A DNA stretch of 64,000 nucleotides from Hybos culiciformis (Eukaryota > Arthropoda > Insecta > Diptera > Hybotidae), in contig OZ023274.1 of NCBI GenBank assembly GCA_964007475.1, forward strand, positions 27,743,090 to 27,807,089. The letters are read 5' to 3'. Below are positions 41,501-51,920 of the stretch, in pieces (the stretch's first letter is position 1; the number at the start of each line of letters is the position of its first letter). A program made the position numbers and the translations under genes. Below the pieces are notes generated by a model that had not been told where the DNA came from, did not search any database, and worked only from the letters and a program-made list of their open reading frames with translations.

Positions 41501-43834
41501 AGAACTGTCGGAAATTTCAACTTCCCGAAAATTTATTATTAATTGAATCTATATTTTAATTTAATATTAAGTGATATTAAATTCACTTTTCAAGATCTTC
41601 TTCTTCTTTTTTTTTCTTAATATACTACAGTCTACATTTTTTAAATTCCAAAATATTTTCATATATTCAATTAATTTTACAAGATAAAAATGTAGGTGGA
41701 TTAAACTTTTATGTTAATTATAATCAAATATGTAATAAATTTATGTTTCCAGTATTGTAAACATAAATTTAATAAAGAACTTGAAAATTTATGAATTAAT
41801 TATGTTGAATAAATTTCATAAAAAAAATAAAATAAAAAATAAAATTACTAAATGTATTTTAATTTTTAAATATTAATGAATGCACCTGTAAAAATTTTTC
41901 AATAGAAAATATGAATAAATTAAAATAAAATTGAATAAAACTCGTTCTCAAAATGCTGTTTTCTGTTTGGAGCATGCATGCATGTTACATCGATTGCTGC
42001 AAAAATATAAATTTCTGAATAATTTTCAGAATTAAAATTCTTAAGCTTTTCAATCCTTGTTTCCAGACCGACCCTGCTGTATATATCTTTTCACATAGGT
42101 ATATAATATGTATACTGACTTTATATTATGTTCGCAACAAACTCAGAATTAAAACCTGAAGCAAATTATACAGATGTATGGTACAGATGCTAATTTATTG
42201 AAAGTAACGATAGATTAAATAAAACATTTTTTTATGTGTATTTTTATTATTTATTTTAAAATTAAAGATTACTCTCTAAATCTAAATACTCACCTCAAAA
42301 ATTTGTTCACTAAGCCAATAACTTTTTTTCTACTCTATTGACAATTATATGGAGGAATTATTCTAAATACTGAATCTTTTTATGTAAAGGACTGTAGTTG
42401 CTGAAGATATATTTCATTTTTCACCTCTTGAGAATAAACTATACTACTTATTAAATACGCGTATAGCATTTATTTAACATAATATTTCATTCAAAAACTG
42501 AGGTCTCAATCTGTAAGAATTAGTTAATTTTTAGTATTTTTTTAATTTACTATTAAACTTGCGGTTAAGTGACAGAAAGTTCAAGTTGTTGAACACTATT
42601 TTTAAAGTTGACAGTTCAAAATGTTTTAATGGGCATGTGATCGGTAAGTTGTATTTACAATCGTAAATTTAGCTCGGTAAATAGTATATTACATGCGTCA
42701 ATACACATGTAATTATTTAATTAAGTAAATTTTATTTACATTCTCTGTATTAAGTAAATTTTATTTACTTACTTCATTTTGAACTTTTGTTTATTTTTTG
42801 CATTGCAAATGTATTGATTGATGTCGAAATAATATTGTTTGATTTACCAATATTATTATAAAACTTGGAAAATAAGTGTATAAATTTATTAATTAATGAA
42901 TACATGTATAAGTTAATATTAGTAAGAAAAAAAATTTATTCAATTTTATGGAAAATTAAAATTACTAAGAAAATAATAAATCAAACCTGTCGATGGGGAT
43001 TCAAAAAAAAAAAATTATTATTGTTTTTTATTTTGATTTATTTTTCTCATCATACTATAGATAAATATTATGCTGGCAAATATTCTTATTATTATTTTAT
43101 GGTCATAATTAGTTCAGCATTGACCAAAAATAAGATTTATTTTTAAGAGTATAAGTTTATAAATTATTTAAAAAACACAAAAAAATGTTTATATCAAATC
43201 AATAATTCCAACTTTAATGTGAATCAACATATAACTATCCAAATTTCGGTTGGTGTATAAAGAAGTTTTAGATCTAGATCTAGACAAGGATTTGTACCAT
43301 TTTATTTTTTTATCCTGATTCAAAATTATCTTTCTGACTCTTCCAGAGCTATTATGTATATGTTCTAATGATAAATACTCGACACAATAACATTATTGTT
43401 GCCTTTAAAGTTTTCCAACTTATACGTTCAGTATTTATATCTTATTTATTACATGTAATTTTCAACTTTATACATAAATCAAAAGAAAACAAAATACATA
43501 ATTGCACAAAGCGTTTAATCACTTAATAGTGAAAACAGATTTATAATTCCATTCACTTTCTAAAATGTCTCCACCCAAATGATTTTTTGAAAATCTCGCA
43601 GAAAAATATGTCTGCAGACATAATAATTAGTGTTTTTGGTTTATTTGTTCGTATACTAATTTGCGATGATTATTTCTAGAATTTGAAATTTTAACATATC
43701 TAAGATATTTTCTTGTGGAAATTTTTTTTTTTACTTCAAATTTAATAAGATAAATTAATCAGTATTAGAATTGCGAACACATTTGGAAAAATGTTTATTA
43801 ATAGAAAGAATTAATAAATCTTAAACAATGTAAA
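35536..43834. other. Gene-poor AT-rich DNA
   Basis: I see no supported gene in these 8.3 kb. A (TTA)n microsatellite lies at 38939-38965. At 42,717-42,775 the phrase ATTAAGTAAATTTTATTTAC occurs twice about 30 bp apart. A patch near 35,810-35,870 (CTCGCCGTGGTATAAAGG) and one near 39,540-39,600 are less AT-rich but carry no reading frame I recognise. Confidence 0.5.
38939..38965. repeat. (TTA)n microsatellite
   Basis: Nine or so uninterrupted TTA units. It is a simple repeat. Confidence 0.9.
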
Positions 43835-43840
43835 TTTATT
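43835..43840 (-). promoter_or_regulatory. Poly(A) signal AATAAA of the lipase-like gene
   Basis: On the minus strand AATAAA begins about 20 bases past the TAA stop of the lipase-like gene, the expected order for an insect gene with a short 3' UTR. Confidence 0.6.
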
Positions 43841-43860
43841 ATGCCAAAACATTATGTTTC

Positions 43861-45059
43861 TTAGCTTGTAGACAATGATTCGTCTAGTCCTTTAGCATGT
43901 GGAAATTCTGAATTAGTTTTCAAAAAATAAACTCCTGTTTTCGGTGTTGACGGATCACCTCCCATTTTACTGTATTCACAATTTCGTTTAAATTTACAAT
44001 TACAACTGTTCAATAATGTTAATTGACTAAAACTTCGACATCTGACTCCTAAAAATTGTCGATCAACGTTTTCGGCTAATATAGATTCAGCAAAATATTT
44101 ATATGCAAGAGCATGATTACATCCGAAAGCTGTTGGAGCACAACTTGGTTGATATGTTCCATAATTTGGATAGAATGAAGCTGTACCAGCTTCTCCAAAA
44201 TATCCCAATATACCGCTATTAGTTTGAATTGATTCAACATACTCAGCATCAGATCGATCAACTGTTTGATTTACCCCTAATCCCGAAAACATTGGACCAG
44301 CTGGTTCTAAAGCAAATATAGTATTAAATTTATTAGGATAAAGTTGTTTACCTGCAGATCCAGCAATTTGAGCACCTAAACTGTATCCAATAACATACAT
44401 ATCTGAATAGGGAACTTTTTTTGATAAATTCAAAAATCGTACAAATGGTGCGAATTCTTTGGCCACTAAATCTATGGATAGTGACAAATAAATATAATCA
44501 ACATCACATGAAGTTTCATCCCAACTGACAGTTATAACATTGTATTCACCTTTCAGTAGATAGGCATCTCTGATAGTTGTAATTGGGCAACTATTATGAA
44601 CATTCATCCAACCTGCTATTAGAAATCTAAAAATATTGTAAAATAATATATTTATTTGTTCAGTGCAGATACATATCGTAGTATATTTTAATCATTCGCA
44701 ATCAAAATTCATGCTTTAATGAAAACTTTTTGGAAATCAAATAACAAAATTTCTTTTCTGGTATAGTGCGTATGTACATAATATACACACAATTTAATAC
44801 AATAATACAATATTATTTTACCTTGTAGGCCAAGATGAATTAAAATAAGATTCATTAAGAAGATCAATATTGTCAGTTAATAATTCTTGTTTCAATATTG
44901 GATTCTTTCTCGTGTACAAATGATAATGAATTTGAGGCTTCGGCTTTGCTGGTCTACGCGCAATATTAATTTTATCCATAAAATTTTGAATTAATACTAA
45001 TATACGATTTGTATCTACACATTTAGTTGTGTCTAGCACTTCACAATCTATGTATCGAA
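43861..45059 (-). CDS. Pancreatic-lipase-like protein, 5' exon missing
   Basis: Two exons are seen on the minus strand: 45059-44822 (after a TTTCCAAAAG acceptor, entering in phase 1) and 44626-43861 (stop TAA). The 195-bp intron has GTAAAA and TTTTTAG borders, and its phase-2 junction restores an Arg in PTRFLIAGW. The protein has the insect lipase/phospholipase A1-like order: IHYHLYTRKNP, FLIAGW (usually FVIHGW), YNVITVSWD, nucleophile motif GYSLGAQ (usually GHSLGAH), AEYVESIQTNSG, FYPNYG, QPSC and CNHALAYKYFAES. The nucleophile Ser and the His are present, but the acid position reads LEPAGP, where active relatives have LDPAGP, so Asp is replaced by Glu. The family is secreted and hydrolyses lipid esters; no signal peptide is visible because the first exon lies upstream of 45,059. 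Activity is uncertain. Confidence 0.9.
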
Positions 45060-45504
45060 CTTTTGGAAACAAAAACAAAATAAATTATTTAAGATTTTTC
45101 ATTATTATTTATTAAATTTATTCAATAAGCTGTATACACACTTCATCGTGAACGTGAACATGAAAAAAATTAAACTGCAAAAAAACAGCATAAAATAATT
45201 AAAAACAAAAAAAAAAAATATCGTAAAACTTGGAGAATAAAAAATAATTTTAACTTTAACTGTTAATAAGAACAAAATTATTATTTTTTGGTGTTTTTTT
45301 TAAAGTCCCCGATGATTGAATCGAGTTCATCGTGAAATGAAATTCACCACACTAAATAGGAAGTGTAAACGCACAATGTGAACGTGAACATGAAAAATGG
45401 TGAATTTATTGTTCACAATGGCTGTTCACGTTCGATAACATTTATCAATCTGAAAACATTTTCACCGTGAACAAAAATTTTTTTTTTTTTAAATCAAAAA
45501 TCTG

Positions 45505-45743
45505 TATATCGCGAATTCCAGAAAAAAAGTAAGCCGTTTGTAACCCGTACGTAATGCATATTTTGTTAGGAAAACTTTTTTATTTTACTGGATTCGGAAC
45601 CAACTTAAACTATGGTTGGGCTTAATTTTCCTCTACTTTGAAGAAACACAAACCTAGTAAAAAATAAAAAAGTTTTCCTATCAAAATATGGATTACGTAC
45701 GGTGTACAAAAAAAGTACTTTTTTTTATGGAAATCGCGATATA
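45505..45743. mobile_element. Fold-back MITE
   Basis: A near-palindromic element of about 240 bp. The left arm runs TATATCGCGAATTCCA, then CCCGTACGTAATGCATATTT and TTAGGAAAACTTTTTTATTT. The right arm gives the same phrases in reverse complement and ends TCGCGATATA. A short unpaired centre (TTCGGAACCAACTTAAAC region) separates them. It carries no coding capacity. Confidence 0.8.
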
Positions 45744-45883
45744 TAAAATTCTCGTGTTTTTCTCATGGTTTTTGTGTTAGTCCTCAAACTCCTCCGAAAC
45801 GGCTAGACCGATTTTTATGAAATTTTGTGTGTGTATTCAGTAGGTCTGAAAATAGGATGTGAACTATTTTTTATGGTGAACTG

Positions 45884-46290
45884 ACATAACCGCGAATGTC
45901 ATAACCGCGAAAATTTTTTGTATAACCGCGAAACTAGAATTTGTATGAGTTTCGCGGTTATAATAAAATTTTTTGTTATAACCGAATGTTATAAGCGAAT
46001 TCGCGGTTGTGACAAAAAAAAGTTAAGTTTTTCGCGGTTATAACAAAAATTTTTGTTATAACCGCGAAACACAAAAATTCGATTTTTTTCATTTCGCGGT
46101 TATAACAAAAACTTTTGTTATAAACGCGAAATGATAATAATCGAAATTTTGTGTTCCGCGGTTATAACAAATTTTTTTGTTATAACCGCGAAACGAAATT
46201 TTTTCCATTTTTTGCCATATTTTTTCGTTATGACACTTTTATTTTTTATTTCGCGGTTATGACAAAAAAGTTTCGCGGTTATGTCATGTA
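45884..46290. repeat. Array of CGCGGTTAT palindromes
   Basis: About 13 copies of a core TTTCGCGGTTATAACAAAAA or its reverse complement, arranged mostly head to head so that consecutive units form hairpins joined at TTTTTGTTATAACCGCGAAA. Some units vary (GGTTATGAC, ATAAACGCG, CCGCGGTTAT). The CpG-bearing core is strikingly conserved for AT-rich surroundings. It lies wholly inside the Helitron. Confidence 0.9.
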
Positions 46291-46311
46291 GCCATATTTT
46301 ACACACCTAAG

Positions 46312-46468
46312 TGCAGGGGGAAGGGGCAGGCGAGAGGCGTAGACGGAAGGGGTAGACGGAAGGGGATGACATGGTGGCAGATGAGAGGGACAGACAAGAG
46401 GGCAGACAGTAGGGGAAGACGGTAGGCACAGACAGGAGGGGCAGAAGGGAGGGGTGGCGGAGCACCCG
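46312..46468. repeat. Purine-rich minisatellite
   Basis: A G- and A-rich tract of loosely repeated AGGGG and CAGACGG phrases, including GTAGACGGAAGGG twice in succession. It directly precedes the Helitron 3' stem. Minisatellites near the 3' end are common in non-autonomous Helitrons. Confidence 0.8.
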
Positions 46469-46728
46469 GGTCAGCTAATTTTGTTAGAAAATCAATAAGC
46501 TAATTAAAAAAATTCATAACAATTAGGTATACGATAAAATAAAAATAAATGAATTGAATTTAAAAATGTCACATTTTAAAAAATATTCAGTAATATTTTC
46601 ATTTTCATGTTCACTACAACTGTAAATACGACTGCGAACGTGAATTTCAATTTCAACACACACAAAATTCACACAGTTATTCACCGTGGAAAAATTAACA
46701 ATTTCACGTTCACGTTCACGACGAAGTG

Positions 46729-47570
46729 TATCTACAGATTAATTGATAAATAATTGAAAAAGAATAAGAATAAACTGATTTGGGAATTTTTATCAGATCC
46801 GCAGCTCAAATTTCTTGAATTTAGAATATTTTTTTCCATGAACCGATTTACATACACAGCTTTGCAAATATAAACAAGTAACAATTTAACTATATATGTT
46901 ACGTTTAATATAGCCTTCTCTTGGCTTAATAAACTATAAAATTATATTCCCATACATTATCCTAATTTTTTCCCAGTCATTTATAAAACACTTCTTTTTT
47001 TTTTTTTTAGAATTTAAATGATTTAATACTTAATAAAAATATAATGAAAAATTTCCACATTTTTATTTGACAAACAAAAAAAAAGAAGAAATTAAATGTA
47101 ACTGATGCTAAGTTCTTCCACCAAACTGAAGAAATATTTAACGTTCCTGTAATTTATAAGAAAATTTTAAAGAAAAATTGCAAAAAAAAAACTATAAATA
47201 CTAGTTAGGTAAATATTTTGTTCAAATTAAAAAAAAAAAAAATATTGTAAAGTGCACGGGCATATACGTACCTCAATAATTTATACCTTACCTAGTTTAT
47301 GTGGAATTATAAAAATTGCAAATAGGTCCATTAATAATATTTACCCAAGCACTTTAAAGTTACAACAAAAGCTGTGACATTTGTCGGCGATAAAATTTGT
47401 GCGGAAAACCTTCGCGGACAAATGTGATTTTACAAAATGACAATTTTCTGCGATTGTAAAATTATATTTTGTACAATTTTTAAATTATATTTGTCCGCAA
47501 TGTAGTATTCAAATTTTATTTTTCAAATGGCAGTTGTTCTAAACCAAAACTAAACCAAAACTAAAAACAT
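46729..47570. other. Intergenic DNA with a small MITE-like hairpin
   Basis: No gene is seen. At 47414-47498 GCGGACAAAT and ATTTGTCCGC bracket an 85-bp segment whose inner parts also pair loosely (TTTTACAAAATG with TTTTGTACAAT). This looks like a short MITE or solo hairpin repeat. Confidence 0.6.
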
Positions 47571-47662
47571 TCCTTCGAGCCGGATTTGAACCAGCGACCT
47601 ATGGATTTCTATGATCTTGTCTACACTACAGTCCACCGCTCTACCAACTGAGCTATCGAAGG
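47571..47662 (-). tRNA. tRNA-Tyr (GTA) with 19-nt intron
   Basis: The minus strand gives a full cloverleaf: acceptor CCTTCGA pairs with TCGAAGG plus discriminator A; A box TAGCTCAGTTGG; anticodon loop CTGTAG with anticodon GTA; B box GGTTCAAATCC. A 19-nt intron lies between CTGTAG and ATCCATAGG, directly after position 37, where all eukaryotic tRNA-Tyr introns sit. Total 92 nt, CCA not encoded. A T run follows on the minus strand (GTTTTTAG), fitting Pol III termination. Partner copy at 48,849 on the other strand. Confidence 0.97.
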
Positions 47663-48848
47663 TTGTGAATTTGAATAATTTCAAAATAAAAAAATAAAAA
47701 GATAATCAGAAATGATATAACAACAAATAATTCTTATAATGTGTAACGGAATATTGGTAGATTTTATAAGATCATATTTAAATTTTAATGAAAATTAAGC
47801 CTAAAATTTGCTAAAATTATATAGTTTATAATTACATATTTATATAGAGAGTTTATATACTTATGTAGCACATGCATATTTATATTAAATGTGGAGGTTA
47901 CGATCGAACGTAAAAATATTACGTAAATCTTATTCACAAATCCGGTTTTGATGAATTTCAATGTGAATACATTATTAGTTTAACTCGATTAGAAAGGAAA
48001 ATAGGATTTTCGTTCGATCGTAATCGTAACTCATAATAACTCTCAAGTTTGTAATTCTAGATCGTCAAATTGAGAGTATCTGAATACTTGAATCTTGCAT
48101 ACAGTATCTTCTTCTGCAATATTCATAAGAAGTATAAACTCAATTTAGGTCTCCTTATTAATTTACAAGGCAAACACAATTTTTTTTAAATTTTTCTTAG
48201 TGGTATTTATTTTAAAGTTTTTTTTTTCTTAACATCATATTATAAATAAATAATATATATCTATTGCATATATGTTATAATCACAATCTAGTCTAGTAAA
48301 TTATAAAATATTTCGTATTTACATCGCGTATTTTATGTATTTGTCAAAGTAGTTTGATGAGCTTATAATCTTGCAAAAGATGGCAATAACATTAGAAAAC
48401 AAGCGAAATGTAATGTTTAATAATGTTTATACACTTTATGGTTTTTGTTTCTAACTATTCATGCATATTGTAATAAGAAAAATTGAATTGTTCTTAAGTT
48501 TTTAGGGTTTTATTTTTTTATGAATGAAGACTTCGATTAAAAAATGAGTTTCTAGGTGCATTGTTGTAGGGTAAAGATAACTATAGAAGTTTGTCTACAA
48601 TTTTTTTTTCATTGGAACTATATTATTTTATTTAGCTACTTGCTTAAAACAATATATATATTGATAAATATTATTGAAATTTTGTTTGTGGCATTATAAC
48701 ACAAAACATTGATAAAATATTTTATTAAAAATAATTTGATGACCTCTGCAACTTAAAATTTTTGTTTATTATTTTTATTCCTACATAATTAAAAAAAAAC
48801 AAAATGCAAAAAAAGCATGAATAATGAAATGATAATCATCATAAATAA
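47663..48848. other. Spacer between the two tRNA-Tyr genes
   Basis: AT-rich DNA without a supported gene. Both tRNAs read outward from it, so it is their shared upstream side. A pair of ACGATCGAACG-like and TTCGATCGTAATCG phrases at 47,900 and 48,010 are loosely inverted. Confidence 0.6.
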
Positions 48849-48940
48849 CCTTCGATAGCTCAGTTGGTAGAGCGGTGGACTGTAGAGTTGAAAAAATTAT
48901 AGAAATCCATAGGTCGCTGGTTCAAATCCGGCTCGAAGGA
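48849..48940 (+). tRNA. tRNA-Tyr (GTA) with 19-nt intron
   Basis: Its exons look the same as those of the minus-strand copy at 47,571-47,662: CCTTCGATAGCTCAG start, anticodon GTA in CTGTAG, B box GGTTCAAATCC, acceptor end TCGAAGGA. The 19-nt intron differs at its start (AGTTGAAAAAATT) but ends in the same ATAGAA. TTTT follows soon downstream. The mature products would be the same tRNA. Confidence 0.97.
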
Positions 48941-50609
48941 ATACTTATTTTACGTCGAGTAACAATTTAAAAAAAAAAACATAAAAGAAAATTAGTCAAG
49001 CGGCATTAAAATTAAAATCTTAAAGTAATAATGTGTATGGTGTTGAGAGCGAAAACATAGATCTATTTTTGTAATTAGTAATTACATAAAACAATTTAGA
49101 CCAAAATTAGACATAAATACATTTTTTTGTATAGATCAGGAGAAGCTTATTATCCTTGACTATAAAATGTATTGTAAAAAAAACTTACTCTGTCATTGAA
49201 CAATATCTTCAAAAAATTAAAGTGAAGAAAACAAATTATTAAAGGTATAGAAAAAAAATTTAAAAAATGTACAAAAATGTTAAAAATCGCCAATTAGTCA
49301 AATATGCTACTCATTTTTATCCATTAAGTTTAAATTAAATTATATTCCTTTTAAATAAATATTTATTTTAAATTTTTGGACATGATAGGTTCATATACAT
49401 TAAGTAAATATTTCAAAAATTATATGCTTGTACAGACTAGAGTAGTATAAAGAAGTTTTTCTAGATTTTACCTAATTTTTAAAGTGCATTCAACCATAAC
49501 TTCCCCGTCCATTTTGGTTTAGGCACAAGACTAAAGTTATAAAATAAGAGTTACGTACACTTATTTCGTGGAGCCTCATTAAATAAAAAAAGTTATCTTA
49601 TACAATGGTTACGTTAAATTATTAAAAAAATAAAAATTATATAATTGTTCACCACTTAAATATCAGTGTTTTCTTCTTCTTCAATAGTTTTAGATTTTAA
49701 GTAACATGTCATATGTACTATCATCATATTGAATGACCAAATAAGAATTTTTTGTTCTAGTTTTCCATAATATGCATTTAGGCTTCTGGTTTCTGTATGA
49801 TAAAATCTAATCTAATTCAACTATGTTTGACGCTGCATCACTAACTGCTAAATTAAATATTATGATTTGATTTTTGTAATTCATTATTATGAGTTCGAAA
49901 TCTTGATGAAACAATTATTAAGCTTTAAGTTGTTACATGACTTCAAATTCTTATATAAAAGTTGATAAAAGTTTATTATAAGCAATAATTATTAGTTACT
50001 ACTTGCTGAGTTAAGCTTGAAATTTTTTTTGTGTTTTCTCTGAAATCTAATTGAACTCTATGATTTAGTTTTTTGTTCTCCATTTCAATGAAATTACGGC
50101 TAATTTTTTTTTTTTTTTTTTTCCATTAAAAAGGGAGGACGGCATATTTTGTCTGACTTGAGCCTCCAAATGGATCTCATAGGCCTTACATAGTTATATG
50201 TAGTTATTGTATAAATAATCATAATATACTGTGGTAACGTCCAAAGCAAAAAATATAGAAAACAACTTTTGGTGTCCAATTCGACATCTCTATTTTATAT
50301 CATCTCTGTCCAATACAAGGTCGAAATTACGGTGATAAATTTCTAAAAATGCGCTTAATTTACAAAAAGCTTCGAACCAAATCAGCAAAAAAAATTGGTG
50401 TTGACGTAGTGTTGACTGAATATGGGTCAGTTTTAATTGTTTTTTTGAAATTAAATCTGAGATATATCCGAATAGAAAACACACATGCTGCAACTAAACC
50501 GTTTAAATGTAAATCTGAGTGGAAAATATCCGTAAAAGATTAGATGAATTACCATTATATTCAAAAAGGTTTTCAGTTTTCACAACTATCCTATATTTAC
50601 TTATATAAG
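48941..50609. other. Intergenic DNA, no gene seen
   Basis: AT-rich DNA. A patch at 50,120-50,190 (GGGAGGACGGCATATTTTG, GAGCCTCCAAATGG) and one at 49,500-49,580 are less AT-rich and may be old repeats. Short overlapping frames on both strands at 50,290-50,543 have no recognisable domain. Confidence 0.5.
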
Positions 50610-51082
50610 CAGTGGTGATATTCGAAATTTTAAACAACCGGTACGCTTAAAAAAATATTATTCAATATTTATTTATATCCCAATATACCACGAGTCAGTT
50701 ATTTGTCTAGTTCATCGGAAATAAAAAACATCATTTGTTAACTAACTTAGTATACTAATGATATGAACACGTTAGCCACAAGGATATATAAAAAGTACGA
50801 CATGGATCGTATATAGGTGACAAATAACTGACATTGCCCATACATCAAGTGCCTTCGAGCTAGTTATTTGTAACCGTAAATTACGACTGAACGTTAGGTA
50901 TACGACAAGCATTAAGGTAAAGAATATAGCTGACGTAGCCGTTAGTTATGAAACTAACATATAAGTCAGAATTAAAACTGTCTCCAGGATCAGTTATCAG
51001 GCTGACTACTAAGCTAGTTGTAAATCTTACTTAAATGTCACTTATATGACGGACATCGAAGGACAATTCTATGACTGCCGTC
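50610..51082. repeat. hAT-like terminus with variable subterminal repeats
   Basis: Starts CAGTGGTGATATTCG and contains AACAACCGGTACG, then CCCAATATACCACGAGTCAG, followed by irregular repeats of CTAGTTATTTG, GTTAGTTATGAAACTAAC and GTCAG phrases. An inverted relative of the terminus and subterminal block occurs at 57,130-57,400. I infer one end of a hAT-like element. No transposase is seen. Confidence 0.6.
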
Positions 51083-51318
51083 GATGTTAATTGTAAAACA
51101 TACTTTAATGTAAGCTGACCATTTTTGTCCTCCTAAGGAGGACCTATTCAGAATATTTTTAGTTTTTCGCAAATATTTCGAAAACGGTGCGTTTTTTACC
51201 CATTCATATTTTCGAGATATTTGCGAAAAACTAAAAATATTCTGAATAGGCCCTCCTTTTAGGAGGACAAAAATGGTGAGCTTACATTAAAGTATATTTT
51301 ACAATTAACATTAACATC
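51083..51318. mobile_element. Long palindromic MITE
   Basis: Left and right arms of about 100 bp pair almost throughout. Left phrases ATGTAAGCTGACCATTTTTG, TCCTCCTAAGGAGGA, CCTATTCAGAATATTTTTAG and TTTTTCGCAAATATTTCG return on the right in reverse complement with few changes. The unpaired centre is about 20 bp. A diverged relative lies in CPSF6 intron 2 (60,459-60,935). Confidence 0.88.
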
Positions 51319-51920
51319 AATTAACAAAATGTCAGCTCATTTAATGGTAACTTTGCTAAAGTAAAAAAAACTGTTGTAACCAAAATGGCAAAAATAAGAA
51401 TCAGATATAGTTAATGTTGAATTACTATTTATTATTTAACATGAAAATAATACAAATTAACATAAATTCTCTAAAAAAAAAACAAAACATAAATTTTCAA
51501 AAACGAAAGATTTTAGTAATTAATATTAAAATTATCGAATGAATCTATTTTGCGGAAAATACATTTCTTATGTACTTTATATGATTATTATTTAACATAA
51601 AACCTTTGGCAGATGAAATTGAAAACCTTGAGGAATTTTTTTTCTGGTTCAACTTTGAAGAACACACTTAGCAATAGGCAAACTTATACAATAACTAAAA
51701 GTAGAACAAAAATTGTATCAACCGCATTTGTCTGTTAAGCATTTTATCGAAAAGTATAAAATTAAGGAAATCTACAAAATTTAACAATTATAATAAGCTA
51801 ACATAATTACGGTTTTTTAAGCCTAAGGCAGTATCAATTTTAATATTTATGTGAATGTTAACTATATTTTGTTTTGTAGAAAATTCCTATTAATTTAAGT
51901 CGATTTAAAATATTAAAATA

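Larger units (their letters stand above)
45734..46478 (+). mobile_element. Non-autonomous Helitron
   Basis: The left portion contains TATATAAAATTCTCGTGT and CTCCTCCGAAACGGCTAGAC, then CCGATTTTTATGAAATTTTG and GTAGGTCTGAAAATAGG, a block I know from many arthropod Helitrons. The right end reads GCACCCGGGTCAGCTAA, i.e. a short GC stem followed by CTAA, and sits between A and T, as Helitrons do. The 5' TC at 45734 is my best guess; it overlaps the adjoining fold-back MITE, so that border is uncertain. Between the ends lie a palindrome array and a purine-rich minisatellite instead of Rep/helicase genes. Confidence 0.75.
45139..46728. mobile_element. TIR element with GTGAACGTGAAC ends, host of nested insertions
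   Basis: The left end CACTTCATCGTGAACGTGAA and the reverse complement of the right end CACTTCGTCGTGAACGTGAA match almost fully. Eight bases on the left (TGTATACA) and right (TATCTACA) agree at six positions, compatible with a worn 8-bp target duplication. More copies of GTGAACGTGAACATGAAA and GTTCAC phrases sit just inside both arms. About 980 bp of the interior is younger mobile DNA (fold-back MITE and Helitron). No transposase remains. The left end is only 80 bp from the lipase exon acceptor. Confidence 0.75.

Noticed and set aside
1..43800. A CRISPR-like or phage-like system
   Set aside because: There are no spaced direct repeats, and intron-bearing genes show the DNA is eukaryotic.
45060..45078. 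Lipase start at a TTG codon (45078)
   Set aside because: The bases before 45059 form a pyrimidine-rich splice acceptor, so this is an internal exon and not the start of the protein.
50290..50543. Overlapping open frames on opposite strands
   Set aside because: Neither shows a domain or a splice context; antisense openness arises easily here.
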